6,359 nt of DNA from Acidobacteriota bacterium (GTDB lineage Bacteria > Acidobacteriota > Blastocatellia > Pyrinomonadales > Pyrinomonadaceae): positions 1 through 6,359 of the forward strand of contig JACCVS010000447.1 of NCBI GenBank assembly GCA_013698055.1. Reading direction: 5' to 3'. Position 1 is the first letter of the stretch; each line of letters begins with the position of its first letter. This document shows positions 1 to 5,438 of the stretch, one piece after another. The position numbers were made by a program, and so were the translations under genes. Below the pieces are notes generated by a model. The model saw only the letters and a program-made list of their open reading frames with translations. It did not search any database and was not told the DNA's origin.

Positions 1-4
1 CGCA

Positions 5-108
5 ATCTAACAACGGCATGCACCCGACCGCGAATAGCGCGGCTCTCATCGGCAAGACTTGAATGCTTGTTGCGTTGAATGCGCGGCGGGTGATGCGGGG
101 CGTTAGGC
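5..108 (+). repeat. attC: attC0, recombination site of a cassette cut by the window start
   Basis: Left core ATCTAAC (5-11) and right core GTTAGGC (102-108). The arms pair: CACCCG (21-26) and CCGCG (28-32) match CGCGGCGGGTG on the right, leaving G20 and A27 unpaired on the left arm, as expected for extrahelical bases. It belongs to the ACGGCATGCACCCG family shared with the sites at 5921 and 6226, and is nearly identical to the latter over most of its length. The gene of this cassette lies outside the window. Confidence 0.93.
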
Positions 109-148
109 ATCTTTCTGGTAACGTCCTAATGTGTGAAATTAAAAAATT

Positions 149-154
149 AGGGAG
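149..154 (+). promoter_or_regulatory. Ribosome binding site for the TonB-domain gene
   Basis: AGGGAG sits six bases before the ATG at 161 in an A/T-rich stretch and fixes that start. Confidence 0.6.
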
Positions 155-160
155 AGTTGA

Positions 161-571
161 ATGTATTACGTTAGGCTGTCAGTATTAGCTGCACTTTGCG
201 TTGTGAATCTAATGTTTGTGCCGTCTGTTAATGCACAAGATACCGGACGACCTATCCCGATAAGTGCCCCCCGTCCGCTCTATCCGCCCTATGCCCTGTC
301 GAAAGGGATAGGCAGCACTGTATTAGTTGATATAGAGGTAAATTCAGAGGGCAAGGTTGTCAAGGCAAAGATTGTCATGGGGCATGAGGTATTCCGCGAG
401 CCCGCTAGAAAAGCTGCAATGGGTTTCCGTTTTAAGCCTTTTGAATCAGCTACTGATAAGTTTACAGTCAGGCTTACATATATTTTTCATGACAAATCCT
501 ATGTCGCGCCTGAAAAGGAACCGGACTTCAAATCTCCGTATCAACTGGAAATTACATGTCCCTACTGTTGA
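161..571 (+). CDS. Small secreted TonB C-terminal-domain protein (cassette 1)
   Basis: This 136-residue protein starts with a signal peptide (hydrophobic 6-20, likely cleavage VNA25|Q26) and then consists almost only of a TonB C-terminal fold at about 35-108. Visible family features are the RPLYPPYA motif (38-45), the strand and turn VDIEVNSEGKVVKA (56-69), and the closing GFRFKPF (88-94). In full TonB proteins this domain contacts the TonB box of outer-membrane receptors. Here the N-terminal membrane anchor and proline-rich spacer are missing, so it is more likely a stand-alone periplasmic domain than a working energy transducer. The C-terminus ends in CPYC. The start is supported by AGGGAG at 149-154, six bases upstream. 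The gene fills cassette 1 (103-726). About 55 bases without a clear feature separate the stop from attC1. The domain call is firm; the role is unknown. Confidence 0.85.
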   Translation: MYYVRLSVLAALCVVNLMFVPSVNAQDTGRPIPISAPRPLYPPYALSKGIGSTVLVDIEVNSEGKVVKAKIVMGHEVFREPARKAAMGFRFKPFESATDKFTVRLTYIFHDKSYVAPEKEPDFKSPYQLEITCPYC

Positions 572-629
572 AATGTTCCCACCGTTGAAACTTGGGCTCT
601 ACCAAATTGCGCGTTGAATTAACGGCGAT

Positions 630-732
630 GCCTAACAACTCATTCAACGCGAGCGCGCATAACGGAGCTTTCATCTGCGAGGCTGGCGTGATTGTTGCGG
701 CTCGTCGCGCCGCGTTAATTCGGGCGTTCGGC
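630..732 (+). repeat. attC: attC1
   Basis: Left core GCCTAAC (630-636) and right core GTTCGGC (726-732). Arms AACGCG (646-651) and GCGCG (653-657) pair exactly with CGCGC (706-710) and CGCGTT (711-716), leaving A652 unpaired; C645 is also unpaired. The left end GATGCCTAAC (627-636) is the exact reverse complement of the first bases of the cassette, GTTAGGCATC (102-111). It belongs to the ACTCATTCAAC family. Confidence 0.95.
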
Positions 733-750
733 ATCTTGCCTTGTGTGAAC

Positions 751-1194
751 ATGACCAAGATAGATTATCGAGATTGGACATTTGATTGTGATGTAGAATC
801 TACACGCCGAGCTTACGAAAGCATTTTGGCTGGCGGAGTTGAAACATGCAGTTGTAGTGGATGCCGAAATTTCTTAGCGCAGAGACAATTGGTTTTTCCT
901 GAAGAAGTCATAAATCTCTTTGGTCAACTTGGGATAAATTACAAGCGTGATGCGGAGATTTATCATACAGCTCGGATAGAGTCGGGATTACATTTGTATG
1001 GAGGCTGGTTTCATTTTATCGGTAACATCTTGAAGCAACCTGATGTGCCGGCAAAGTTGAATGGACATTTCACAGTTGATTTCATTGTAAGCAGAAGTCT
1101 TGCTGCGGAATCATTTGGGAATCAACCATTGGTTCAAGTTGAAATTACAGCAGAAGTGCCTTGGATATTAAAAGAAGAAAAAGAACCAGATTAG
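751..1194 (+). CDS. Conserved protein of unknown function with CxCxxC cluster (cassette 2)
   Basis: This 147-residue, probably cytosolic protein has no signal peptide or membrane segment. Two conserved-looking blocks stand out: ETCSCSGCRNF (31-41), whose C33, C35 and C38 could bind a metal or form disulfides, and GLHLYGGWFHFIG (79-91). The C-terminal third alternates hydrophobic residues as a beta sheet would (HFTVDFIVSRSL, PLVQVEITAEVPW). I cannot assign a named family or a function. The open frame extends upstream to 592, but that part translates attC1 and cannot belong to the cassette, which begins at 727. ATG 751 is the first ATG after the crossover; GTG 745 and TTG 736 are in-frame alternatives. 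No Shine-Dalgarno sequence precedes it, so translation may be leaderless-like or coupled to a frame reading through the attC. The stop lies 12 bases before attC2, the tight packing usual for cassettes. Confidence 0.8.
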   Translation: MTKIDYRDWTFDCDVESTRRAYESILAGGVETCSCSGCRNFLAQRQLVFPEEVINLFGQLGINYKRDAEIYHTARIESGLHLYGGWFHFIGNILKQPDVPAKLNGHFTVDFIVSRSLAAESFGNQPLVQVEITAEVPWILKEEKEPD

Positions 1195-1206
1195 CCCCAA
1201 CCCGAT

Positions 1207-1314
1207 GCCGAACAAGTCCTTGCACCTGACCGCCCGACAGCATGGCTCTCAAGAATCTTTGTCCTATCAAGTTGGATGCTTCATGCGGGCGGCAGGTGAA
1301 GTCCGGCGTTATGC
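1207..1314 (+). repeat. attC: attC2
   Basis: Left core GCCGAAC (1207-1213, one departure from RYYYAAC) and right core GTTATGC (1308-1314). CTT[G]CACCTG[A]CCGCCCG on the left pairs with CGGGCGGCAGGTGAAG on the right, leaving G1222 and A1229 unpaired. GATGCCGAAC (1204-1213) is the exact reverse complement of the cassette 2 start (726-735), so the odd G in the core is matched at the other end and is genuine. Confidence 0.93.
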
Positions 1315-1498
1315 CGCTCCGCTATACACATGAGTTATGATTGTGGTATCGAATCTTGATAAAACCGATGGCGCAGGTTGAATGGTTGAATCCAGTGGGC
1401 GGCATAACAACTCATTCAACGCGAGCGGATATAGCTTGCTTTTCATCCGCGAGGATTGGATGCTTGGTTCGATGTCTCCCGCCGCGTTAATTCGGGCG
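1309..1498 (+). mobile_element. Cassette 3: 190-bp cassette without a recognisable gene
   Basis: The cassette runs from TTATGCCGC to the G of the next right core, and its ends match over 10 bases (GTTATGCCGC and GCGGCATAAC). Only about 93 bases lie outside attC3. The longest ATG-initiated frame there starts at 1330 and codes for MSYDCGIES, without a ribosome binding site. A tandem 8-mer GGTTGAAT occurs at 1376-1383 and 1384-1391. No convincing promoter or hairpin was found. It may be a relic after gene loss, a spacer, or a carrier of a small RNA or promoter; the sequence alone does not decide. Confidence 0.8.
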
Positions 1499-1504
1499 TT
1501 AGGC
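1402..1504 (+). repeat. attC: attC3
   Basis: Left core GCATAAC (1402-1408) and right core GTTAGGC (1498-1504). Arms AACGCG (1418-1423) and GCGG (1425-1428) pair with CCGC (1479-1482) and CGCGTT (1483-1488), leaving A1424 unpaired. Same family as attC1, with a more divergent middle. Confidence 0.94.
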
Positions 1505-1532
1505 GCTGCCTCATAGTAATAAGGGGGCAGTT

Positions 1533-1538
1533 AAGGAG
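1533..1538 (+). promoter_or_regulatory. Ribosome binding site of the 43-residue ORF
   Basis: AAGGAG precedes the ATG at 1542. The spacing of three bases is tight, but the match is strong and it is the best start signal in the leader of cassette 4. Confidence 0.45.
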
Positions 1539-1541
1539 AGT

Positions 1542-1673
1542 ATGTTGGATGATCCACTTGCTGGCCGTATAGCGGTTACGGGTAAAGAACTCTTCTCTTA
1601 TTTTGCGATAGTGTCTATTGTTTATTTCCTTACTGCTGATTGTGGTGGCGAACTTATGAGGAGGGTGATGTGA
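1542..1673 (+). CDS. 43-residue single-helix membrane peptide, overlaps the GerMN gene
   Basis: A short frame with a purine-rich ribosome binding site starts 44 bases into cassette 4. The product begins MLDDPLAGRIAVTGKE, then has one hydrophobic helix LFSYFAIVSIVYFLTA (17-32) and ends in a short basic tail with MRRVM. Its stop codon TGA (1671-1673) overlaps the GTG start (1670-1672) of the next gene, and the ribosome binding site of that gene lies inside its last codons. This arrangement is typical of translational coupling. It may be a real small inner-membrane protein or a leader peptide whose translation opens the downstream start. The alternative is a chance frame, since it is too short for statistics. 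I recognise no family. Confidence 0.5.
   Translation: MLDDPLAGRIAVTGKELFSYFAIVSIVYFLTADCGGELMRRVM
1659..1665 (+). promoter_or_regulatory. Ribosome binding site deciding the GTG start of the GerMN gene
   Basis: AGGAGGG ends four bases before GTG 1670. The in-frame ATG at 1640 has no such signal and would put a charged tail in front of the signal peptide, so GTG is preferred. Confidence 0.65.
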
Positions 1674-2206
1674 AAGTATCCGCTTTATTGATAATGCTTT
1701 TTTTCGTCGCGCCAGCTGCTTCCGGGCAATCACAGCAAACTATGACGATTAAGCTGTTTTATCCAAATACTCGACTCGATAAAAGAGATTGCGTAGTCAA
1801 AGTTTTTCCTGTCACTAGAAAGATCCCGAAAACGGCAGCCGTTGCGAAGGCGGCGCTTGAACAACTATTTGCCGGGCCGACCCGGCAGGAAAAGACCAGG
1901 GGATATTATTCCGATTTTTCGGAAGAAACGAAATCACTCTTGGTTAGCGTCAATGTGATAAACAAAGTTGCCTACGTTAATTTAAGAAATCTGATGAGTG
2001 CGCCAACAGGGATCGGTAACTTCACGGCCAGTTGCGGCGGCTCGAATTTCTTTGGCCAGGTGGAAAACACGCTAAAACAATTCGCTTCTATTAAGAAGGT
2101 TTTTTTTGCAATCGAAGGCGACCCGGCGTCTTTTTATGACTGGATGCAAATAGGAGAATGTCCAGAGGAATTAAAGAATTGTGACGCTTCAAATTTCCTC
2201 AAATAA
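1670..2206 (+). CDS. Secreted GerMN-domain protein (cassette 4)
   Basis: This 178-residue protein starts with a signal peptide (hydrophobic 5-17, likely cleavage near ASG19|Q20) and continues with one GerMN domain over about residues 25-150. Family hallmarks are the opening strand TIKLFYPNT, VFPVTRKIP, the helix AAVAKAALEQLFAGPT followed by E, the SLLVSVNVINKVAYVNL strands, and QFASIKKVFFAIEGD near the end. GerMN domains are known from the Bacillus germination lipoprotein GerM and from many non-sporulating bacteria, where they occur in envelope proteins of unclear role. There is no lipobox cysteine, so the protein is predicted to be periplasmic or secreted. Cysteines outside the core (CVVKV, SCGG, ECPEELKNC) could form disulfides. 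The start overlaps the stop of the 43-residue ORF. The longer frame from 1640 is less likely. Family call firm, function unknown. Confidence 0.85.
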   Translation: MKVSALLIMLFFVAPAASGQSQQTMTIKLFYPNTRLDKRDCVVKVFPVTRKIPKTAAVAKAALEQLFAGPTRQEKTRGYYSDFSEETKSLLVSVNVINKVAYVNLRNLMSAPTGIGNFTASCGGSNFFGQVENTLKQFASIKKVFFAIEGDPASFYDWMQIGECPEELKNCDASNFLK

Positions 2207-2228
2207 CATGAACGAATTGCGAAGCTGC

Positions 2229-2315
2229 GCTGAACAAGTCATCAGACCGGACTCGCAATAAGATAGTCTTCCATCATCCACGTCGATTGCTGGCCCGTTA
2301 ATTCGAGCGTGAGGT
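2229..2315 (+). repeat. attC: attC4, decayed site
   Basis: An 87-bp relative of the ACTCATTCAAC family. The left part AACAAGTCATC, then ACCGGA (2246-2251), parallels the family. The right part keeps GTTAATTCGAGCGT exactly (2297-2310). The cores are damaged: left GCTGAAC (2229-2235) and right GTGAGGT (2309-2315), in which the essential GTT has become GTG. The matching of ends to both neighbouring cassettes is also poor. It is probably inactive or weak in recombination. Confidence 0.75.
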
Positions 2316-2353
2316 TCTTTTTTAAAGGTGACACAAAACCCACTTGCTTTGCT

Positions 2354-2359
2354 AGGAGG
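2354..2359 (+). promoter_or_regulatory. Ribosome binding site of the TPR lipoprotein gene
   Basis: A perfect AGGAGG lies five bases before ATG 2365 and sets the start unambiguously. It is the strongest such signal in the window. Confidence 0.8.
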
Positions 2360-2364
2360 TCAAC

Positions 2365-3126
2365 ATGAAAAGGCTTTTCTTATACACAATCTTTCTCTTT
2401 ATTCTACCCTCCTTAGCTTGTCAGAATCCCTTTTCGAGGCAGAACTCTCGATCCGCAGAAGATTACAAAAACAGTGGCACAGCCAAAGCCAAGCAAGGGG
2501 ACTTGGACGGAGCTATCGCGGACTTCAACGAATCCATCGAGATCAATCCCTCCTACGCACCCGCTTATAACAATCGCGGACTCGCGCGAAAGGAGAAGGG
2601 CGATATAGATGGGGCTATTGCCGACTTCAGTAAAGCTATCGAGATTGACCCTCGCAATGCTGTAGCTTACTACAATCGTGGTCTCACACGGCAAGATAAA
2701 GGAGATTTTGAAGGAGCTATCACCGACTATAATAAAGCCATCGAAATCGACCCCGGCGAGGCTGATTTTTACTATAATCGCGGCGTTCTCCGGCAAGATA
2801 AAAACGATCTGGATGGAGCTATTGCTGATTACAGTAGAGCTGTCGAAATCAACCCGCGTCTTGCTTTCGTCTATAACAATCGCGGTAATATCTGGAAAGA
2901 CAAAGGTAACTTAGATAGTGCTATCAATGACTATAACAAGGTTATTGAAATAGACCCACAGGCCACTAAGGCTTACTTTAACCGGGGCATAGCTCTGCTG
3001 AGGCAAGGCAAGGACGCTGAAGCGCAGAGAGATTTCGATCAGTTTCTCATCTTGGATCCCAGCAATAAGCCTGCCCTTGATAAGAAGATCGCGGAAGTGA
3101 AACGTGAGCGAGTTGTACAGCGATGA
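2365..3126 (+). CDS. TPR-repeat lipoprotein, six repeats (cassette 5)
   Basis: The 253-residue product has an N-terminal hydrophobic segment ending in LPSLAC, so Cys19 is a probable lipidation site although the lipobox (S-L-A-C) is not canonical. Six perfect-length 34-residue tetratricopeptide repeats follow at 31-64, 65-98, 99-132, 133-166, 167-200 and 201-234, with the recurrent pattern AYxNRG, then KGDxDGAIADF, KAIEIDP. A charged 19-residue tail closes the protein. TPR arrays form a superhelical scaffold that binds peptides or partner proteins. This one would sit on the periplasmic side of a membrane; the partner is unknown. The sixth repeat is the most divergent, as common for a capping repeat. 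The gene belongs to the probable composite cassette with the GerMN gene, 158 bases downstream of its stop. Between its stop and attC5 (3127-3185) nothing is recognised. Confidence 0.92.
   Translation: MKRLFLYTIFLFILPSLACQNPFSRQNSRSAEDYKNSGTAKAKQGDLDGAIADFNESIEINPSYAPAYNNRGLARKEKGDIDGAIADFSKAIEIDPRNAVAYYNRGLTRQDKGDFEGAITDYNKAIEIDPGEADFYYNRGVLRQDKNDLDGAIADYSRAVEINPRLAFVYNNRGNIWKDKGNLDSAINDYNKVIEIDPQATKAYFNRGIALLRQGKDAEAQRDFDQFLILDPSNKPALDKKIAEVKRERVVQR
2455..3066 (+). repeat. Six tandem 102-bp TPR-coding units
   Basis: The coding DNA repeats with a 102-base period (34 codons), starting at 2455, 2557, 2659, 2761, 2863 and 2965. The units are diverged at the nucleotide level, so this is an old internal duplication rather than a recent unstable tandem repeat. 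Confidence 0.85.
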
Positions 3127-3185
3127 ATTTCTTTTTTTCTCAGAGTGTCGACTAAATATTTTTCCTAATGGCTCGGACGGAATGC

Positions 3186-3287
3186 GCCTAACAACTCATT
3201 CAACCGGAGCGCGAATAGTGTTGCTTTCATCCGCGAGGCTTGCTCGTATCGGCGGTTCGTCGCGCCCGGTTAATTCGGGCGTTAGAT
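3186..3287 (+). repeat. attC: attC5
   Basis: Left core GCCTAAC (3186-3192) and right core GTTAGAT (3281-3287). Arms AACCGG (3202-3207) and GCGCG (3209-3213) pair exactly with CGCGC (3261-3265) and CCGGTT (3266-3271), leaving A3208 unpaired. Family as attC6, with a diverged middle. Confidence 0.95.
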
Positions 3288-3351
3288 GGTTTCGTGTTGC
3301 GAAAGTATTAAAAGCACAAGATTATGAATGTAGATTAGCGGCAGGTCAGCT

Positions 3352-3690
3352 ATGAGTTATTCGATGGAAGATGAAAAATCCACAGATGCTATAAGTTCTA
3401 CAGTTGTCGTTGTCGGCAAATACAAATCGCTTGTCGCGCTTGCGCTTCTTCTCTGTTTCGTTGGACTTTACCTGATGGTAAAAGGCATAAGCTTATCTTG
3501 GGGCGGAGTAATCATGTTAGGGGCAATATTCTTTATCATTCAGTCCTTAAAGAGTCTCAAAATATGCTATGGTCAATGCCCTAATTGTGGCGCGTTGTTA
3601 TCTGTTACGCCCGCAGTTATAGAGATGGTATGTCCGAAATGCGTAAGACGAATTGTATTTCGTGACATGAAATTCATGATAGGCGAATGA
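3352..3690 (+). CDS. Two-helix membrane protein with C-terminal zinc ribbon (cassette 6)
   Basis: The 112-residue protein has a polar N-terminus (1-25), two transmembrane helices at about 27-43 and 50-64 joined by a short KGISLSW turn, and a C-terminal zinc ribbon with CPNC (C76, C79) and CPKC (C94, C97). Four cysteines in two CPxC knuckles 14 residues apart are a standard Zn-binding arrangement. With a hairpin membrane anchor, the ribbon most likely faces the cytosol, where it could contact protein or nucleic acid; this is inference. I do not recognise a named family. ATG 3352 is preceded only by a weak AGGT; the in-frame ATG 3364 has no better signal. The gene occupies most of cassette 6 (3282-3807), whose ends match over 10 bases (GTTAGATGGT and ACCATCTAAC), and its stop lies 20 bases before attC6. 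Confidence 0.8.
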   Translation: MSYSMEDEKSTDAISSTVVVVGKYKSLVALALLLCFVGLYLMVKGISLSWGGVIMLGAIFFIIQSLKSLKICYGQCPNCGALLSVTPAVIEMVCPKCVRRIVFRDMKFMIGE

Positions 3691-3710
3691 ATGGTGAGAT
3701 CAAACACACC

Positions 3711-3813
3711 ATCTAACAACTCATTCAACCGGAGCGCGAATAGCGCGGCTTTCATCCGCGAGACTCCATTGGTTATCATGGTTCGTCGCGCCCGGTTAAT
3801 TCGAGCGTTAGAC
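3711..3813 (+). repeat. attC: attC6
   Basis: Left core ATCTAAC (3711-3717) and right core GTTAGAC (3807-3813). ATT[C3726]AACCGG[A3733]GCGCG pairs with CGCGC (3787-3791), CCGGTT (3792-3797) and AAT (3798-3800). The unpaired C and A occupy the same places as in the attC of aadA-type resistance cassettes (G and T on the bottom strand), as I recall that site. The middle can form an extra small hairpin, CGCGG-ctttcat-CCGCG. Confidence 0.95.
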
Positions 3814-3936
3814 GGCACCGAATCAGTCAGGTTCGCCACTCTGGCTCCAGAAAGCATGATCTTACGAGGCTGACCGCGCTTGTGTAAGTTGCGTCGTATG
3901 TAACACATCAAAGAAGTCAGTAAGCGGGGGCACAAT

Positions 3937-5259
3937 ATGATCAACCGTCGTCATTTCGCCATTCGCACGGTGGGTACCCTAGGCGCGCTCGCCCTCTCAC
4001 CTGCTGCCGCATTCGCGGATCAACTCAACGCGACCGTCGCGTTAAGCAATAGGCTCGATCAGGAGCTCACGAAGCTGGGCAACGCAGCTGCGCCTGAACT
4101 GATAGCGAATGATGAGAAGTTTTGGGCGCGGGTGCGCAGCGCGTACACCTTGAATCCGGATGTTGTAAATCTCGATCACGGCTGGACCAATCCTACCACG
4201 CGTGCCGCGGTAGAGGAGTTAGTGCGAGGTGCGCGCCGGCTTGAAGCGCTGCCGGCGGAAGAGCTAGACCGTCTGTTCTTCGCAAGCAGCAGCACGGGAG
4301 TGCGCCCAGCGCTTGCCGAGGCGATGGAGGTGCCGTTGGCCGAGATCGCATTAGTTCGCAATGCTACGGAAGCGCTCAACACGGTTCTGCTTGGGCTTCC
4401 GCTGAATGCTGGCGATGAGATCGTCTGCTCGGTACACGACTACTTCGCGATGCTCGATTCACTGGAGCAGCGCCGGGCGCGCGACGGTGTGGTGCTGCGC
4501 ATGATCAGACCACCGATCCCTGCACCGTCGCTCGAGGCGCTGGCCGAACTCTACCAGGCCGCCATCGGCCCGCGCACGCGTCTGGTGCTGGTCACGCATG
4601 TGAGTAATCTTACCGGGCAATTGTTTCCAGTGCAGCCTATCGCCGCAGCAGCTCACCGAGTCGGCGCCGAGGTGGTGGTTGACGGTGCGCAGTCTCTCGG
4701 AGTGCAGGGTGAGCCAGTTTCCGCACTCGGTTGCGATTACTACGGAGCCAGCGCGCACAAATGGCTGGGAACGCCAGTGGGATTAGGCGTGTTGTGGATG
4801 CGCCCTGCGCACGTAGCGAAAATCTGGCCCACTGTGCCGCCGCCGCCGGATGTTACGGGGATGCGACGCTTCGAGTGGATAGGCACGGCACCAGCATACC
4901 TGGAGCCCGCCGCCTTACCTGCCCTCGCGCTCCATCGTTCACTTGGCGCAGCCCTGAAGGCGGCGCGCTTGCGATACTTGAGTTCGCATTTGCGCAAGCG
5001 CATTACTGTCGCCCTCCCTAACGCGCGCTTTTATACTCTGGCGGAACCCGGTATGAGCATCGGTATTACCACAATCGAACTACCTGAAGTGCTCAGCGAC
5101 AGTCTGCAGAAGCGACTTCGTGAGCGCCACCAAATCCTGACGCAGTCTATGGCCGGCAACAAGCGCGCGCCGGAAATCCGCGGGCTACGCATTACCCCCA
5201 ACGTCTACACGACGCCTGCGGAGATCGACCGACTGGTCTCGGCTCTAAAGGCAGGCTAG
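3937..5259 (+). CDS. Tat-exported class V PLP-dependent aminotransferase / epimerase-like enzyme (cassette 7)
   Basis: The 440-residue protein begins with a twin-arginine signal (NRRHFAIR, residues 3-10; hydrophobic stretch 12-26; likely cleavage AFA27|D28). The rest is a fold-type I PLP enzyme of aminotransferase class V, closest in style to isopenicillin N epimerase-like and cysteine desulfurase-like proteins. Visible sites: NLDHGWTNP (78-86) at the substrate entrance, RNATEALNTVL (141-151) for the phosphate end, VTHVSNLTG (219-227), VVDGAQS (247-253) with D249 for the pyridine nitrogen, SAHKWLGTP (272-280) with K275 as the Schiff-base lysine, and R418 in LRITPNVY as a probable substrate-carboxylate ligand. 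Tat export fits an enzyme that folds around its cofactor before crossing the membrane. Substrate cannot be told. The gene is more GC-rich than its neighbours and very long for a cassette, which suggests a different origin. It is preceded by a 129-base leader with only a weak GGGGG before the start. Confidence 0.88.
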   Translation: MINRRHFAIRTVGTLGALALSPAAAFADQLNATVALSNRLDQELTKLGNAAAPELIANDEKFWARVRSAYTLNPDVVNLDHGWTNPTTRAAVEELVRGARRLEALPAEELDRLFFASSSTGVRPALAEAMEVPLAEIALVRNATEALNTVLLGLPLNAGDEIVCSVHDYFAMLDSLEQRRARDGVVLRMIRPPIPAPSLEALAELYQAAIGPRTRLVLVTHVSNLTGQLFPVQPIAAAAHRVGAEVVVDGAQSLGVQGEPVSALGCDYYGASAHKWLGTPVGLGVLWMRPAHVAKIWPTVPPPPDVTGMRRFEWIGTAPAYLEPAALPALALHRSLGAALKAARLRYLSSHLRKRITVALPNARFYTLAEPGMSIGITTIELPEVLSDSLQKRLRERHQILTQSMAGNKRAPEIRGLRITPNVYTTPAEIDRLVSALKAG

Positions 5260-5294
5260 ACATGCATCCGCGACAACCGGGTGATGCACGCGCC

Positions 5295-5402
5295 GTCTAA
5301 CAAAGCCTTGCAGCTGACGGCGCGATAGCATGCTTATCAAATAACTTATTCCTTCGCGGTTGAATGCTAATCGCGCGCCGCAGCTGAAGGCCATCGTTAG
5401 GC
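5295..5402 (+). repeat. attC: attC7
   Basis: Left core GTCTAAC (5295-5301) and right core GTTAGGC (5396-5402). Pairing is nearly perfect: GCCTT[G5310]CAGCTG[A5317]CGGCGCG with CGCGCCG (5374-5380), CAGCTG (5381-5386) and AAGGC (5387-5391). GCCGTCTAAC matches the start of cassette 7 (GTTAGACGGC). It differs in sequence from the two main families, which fits an imported cassette. Confidence 0.95.
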
Positions 5403-5438
5403 GTGGCAGCCATCGTCCTCACGTTGTAGGATTAAGAA

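Larger units (their letters stand above)
1499..3281 (+). mobile_element. Probable composite cassette 4+5 (fused around a decayed attC)
   Basis: The region opens with GTTAGGCGC (1498-1506) and the left core of attC5 reads GCGCCTAAC (3184-3192), an exact 9-base reverse complement. This is the end-matching seen in the other cassettes, but here it skips the internal attC4, whose own cores match neither neighbour well. The unit carries a 43-residue membrane peptide, a GerMN protein and a TPR lipoprotein, all on the + strand. The interpretation is that attC4 decayed and the block now moves, if at all, as one 1.78-kb cassette bounded by attC3 and attC5. The data do not exclude two separate cassettes with an eroded junction. 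Confidence 0.6.

Noticed and set aside
592..750. N-terminal extension of the cassette 2 gene from ATG or GTG codons at 592-750
   Set aside because: It starts in the tail of cassette 1 and translates attC1, so it would not belong to the mobile cassette that carries the gene.
1443..1733. Minus-strand frame of 96 codons
   Set aside because: It crosses attC3 and lies opposite the overlapping small ORF and GerMN start, which have proper ribosome binding sites.
2413..2796. Minus-strand frame of 127 codons opposite the TPR gene
   Set aside because: A shadow of the repeated TPR codons; the + strand repeats explain its regular look.
3127..3185. T-rich run after the TPR gene as an intrinsic terminator
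   Set aside because: The T run at about 3128-3138 has no GC-rich hairpin before it.
3297..3325. Possible promoter TTGCGA - 17 bases - GATTAT before the zinc-ribbon gene
   Set aside because: Only 4 of 6 matches in each box and the host sigma preference is unknown; such matches are expected by chance.
3104..3355. Open frame of 83 codons between the TPR and zinc-ribbon genes
   Set aside because: It overlaps the end of the TPR gene, crosses attC5 and encodes an attC-type peptide.
3691..3873. Open frame of 60 codons after the zinc-ribbon gene
   Set aside because: It is almost wholly the translation of attC6 and resembles the peptide from attC1; no ribosome binding site.
3573..3944. Minus-strand frame of 123 codons
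   Set aside because: It runs opposite the zinc-ribbon gene and through attC6; no independent coding signs.
4459..5021. Several frames of 87-99 codons inside the aminotransferase gene
   Set aside because: GC-rich shadows of a gene whose active-site motifs are clear.
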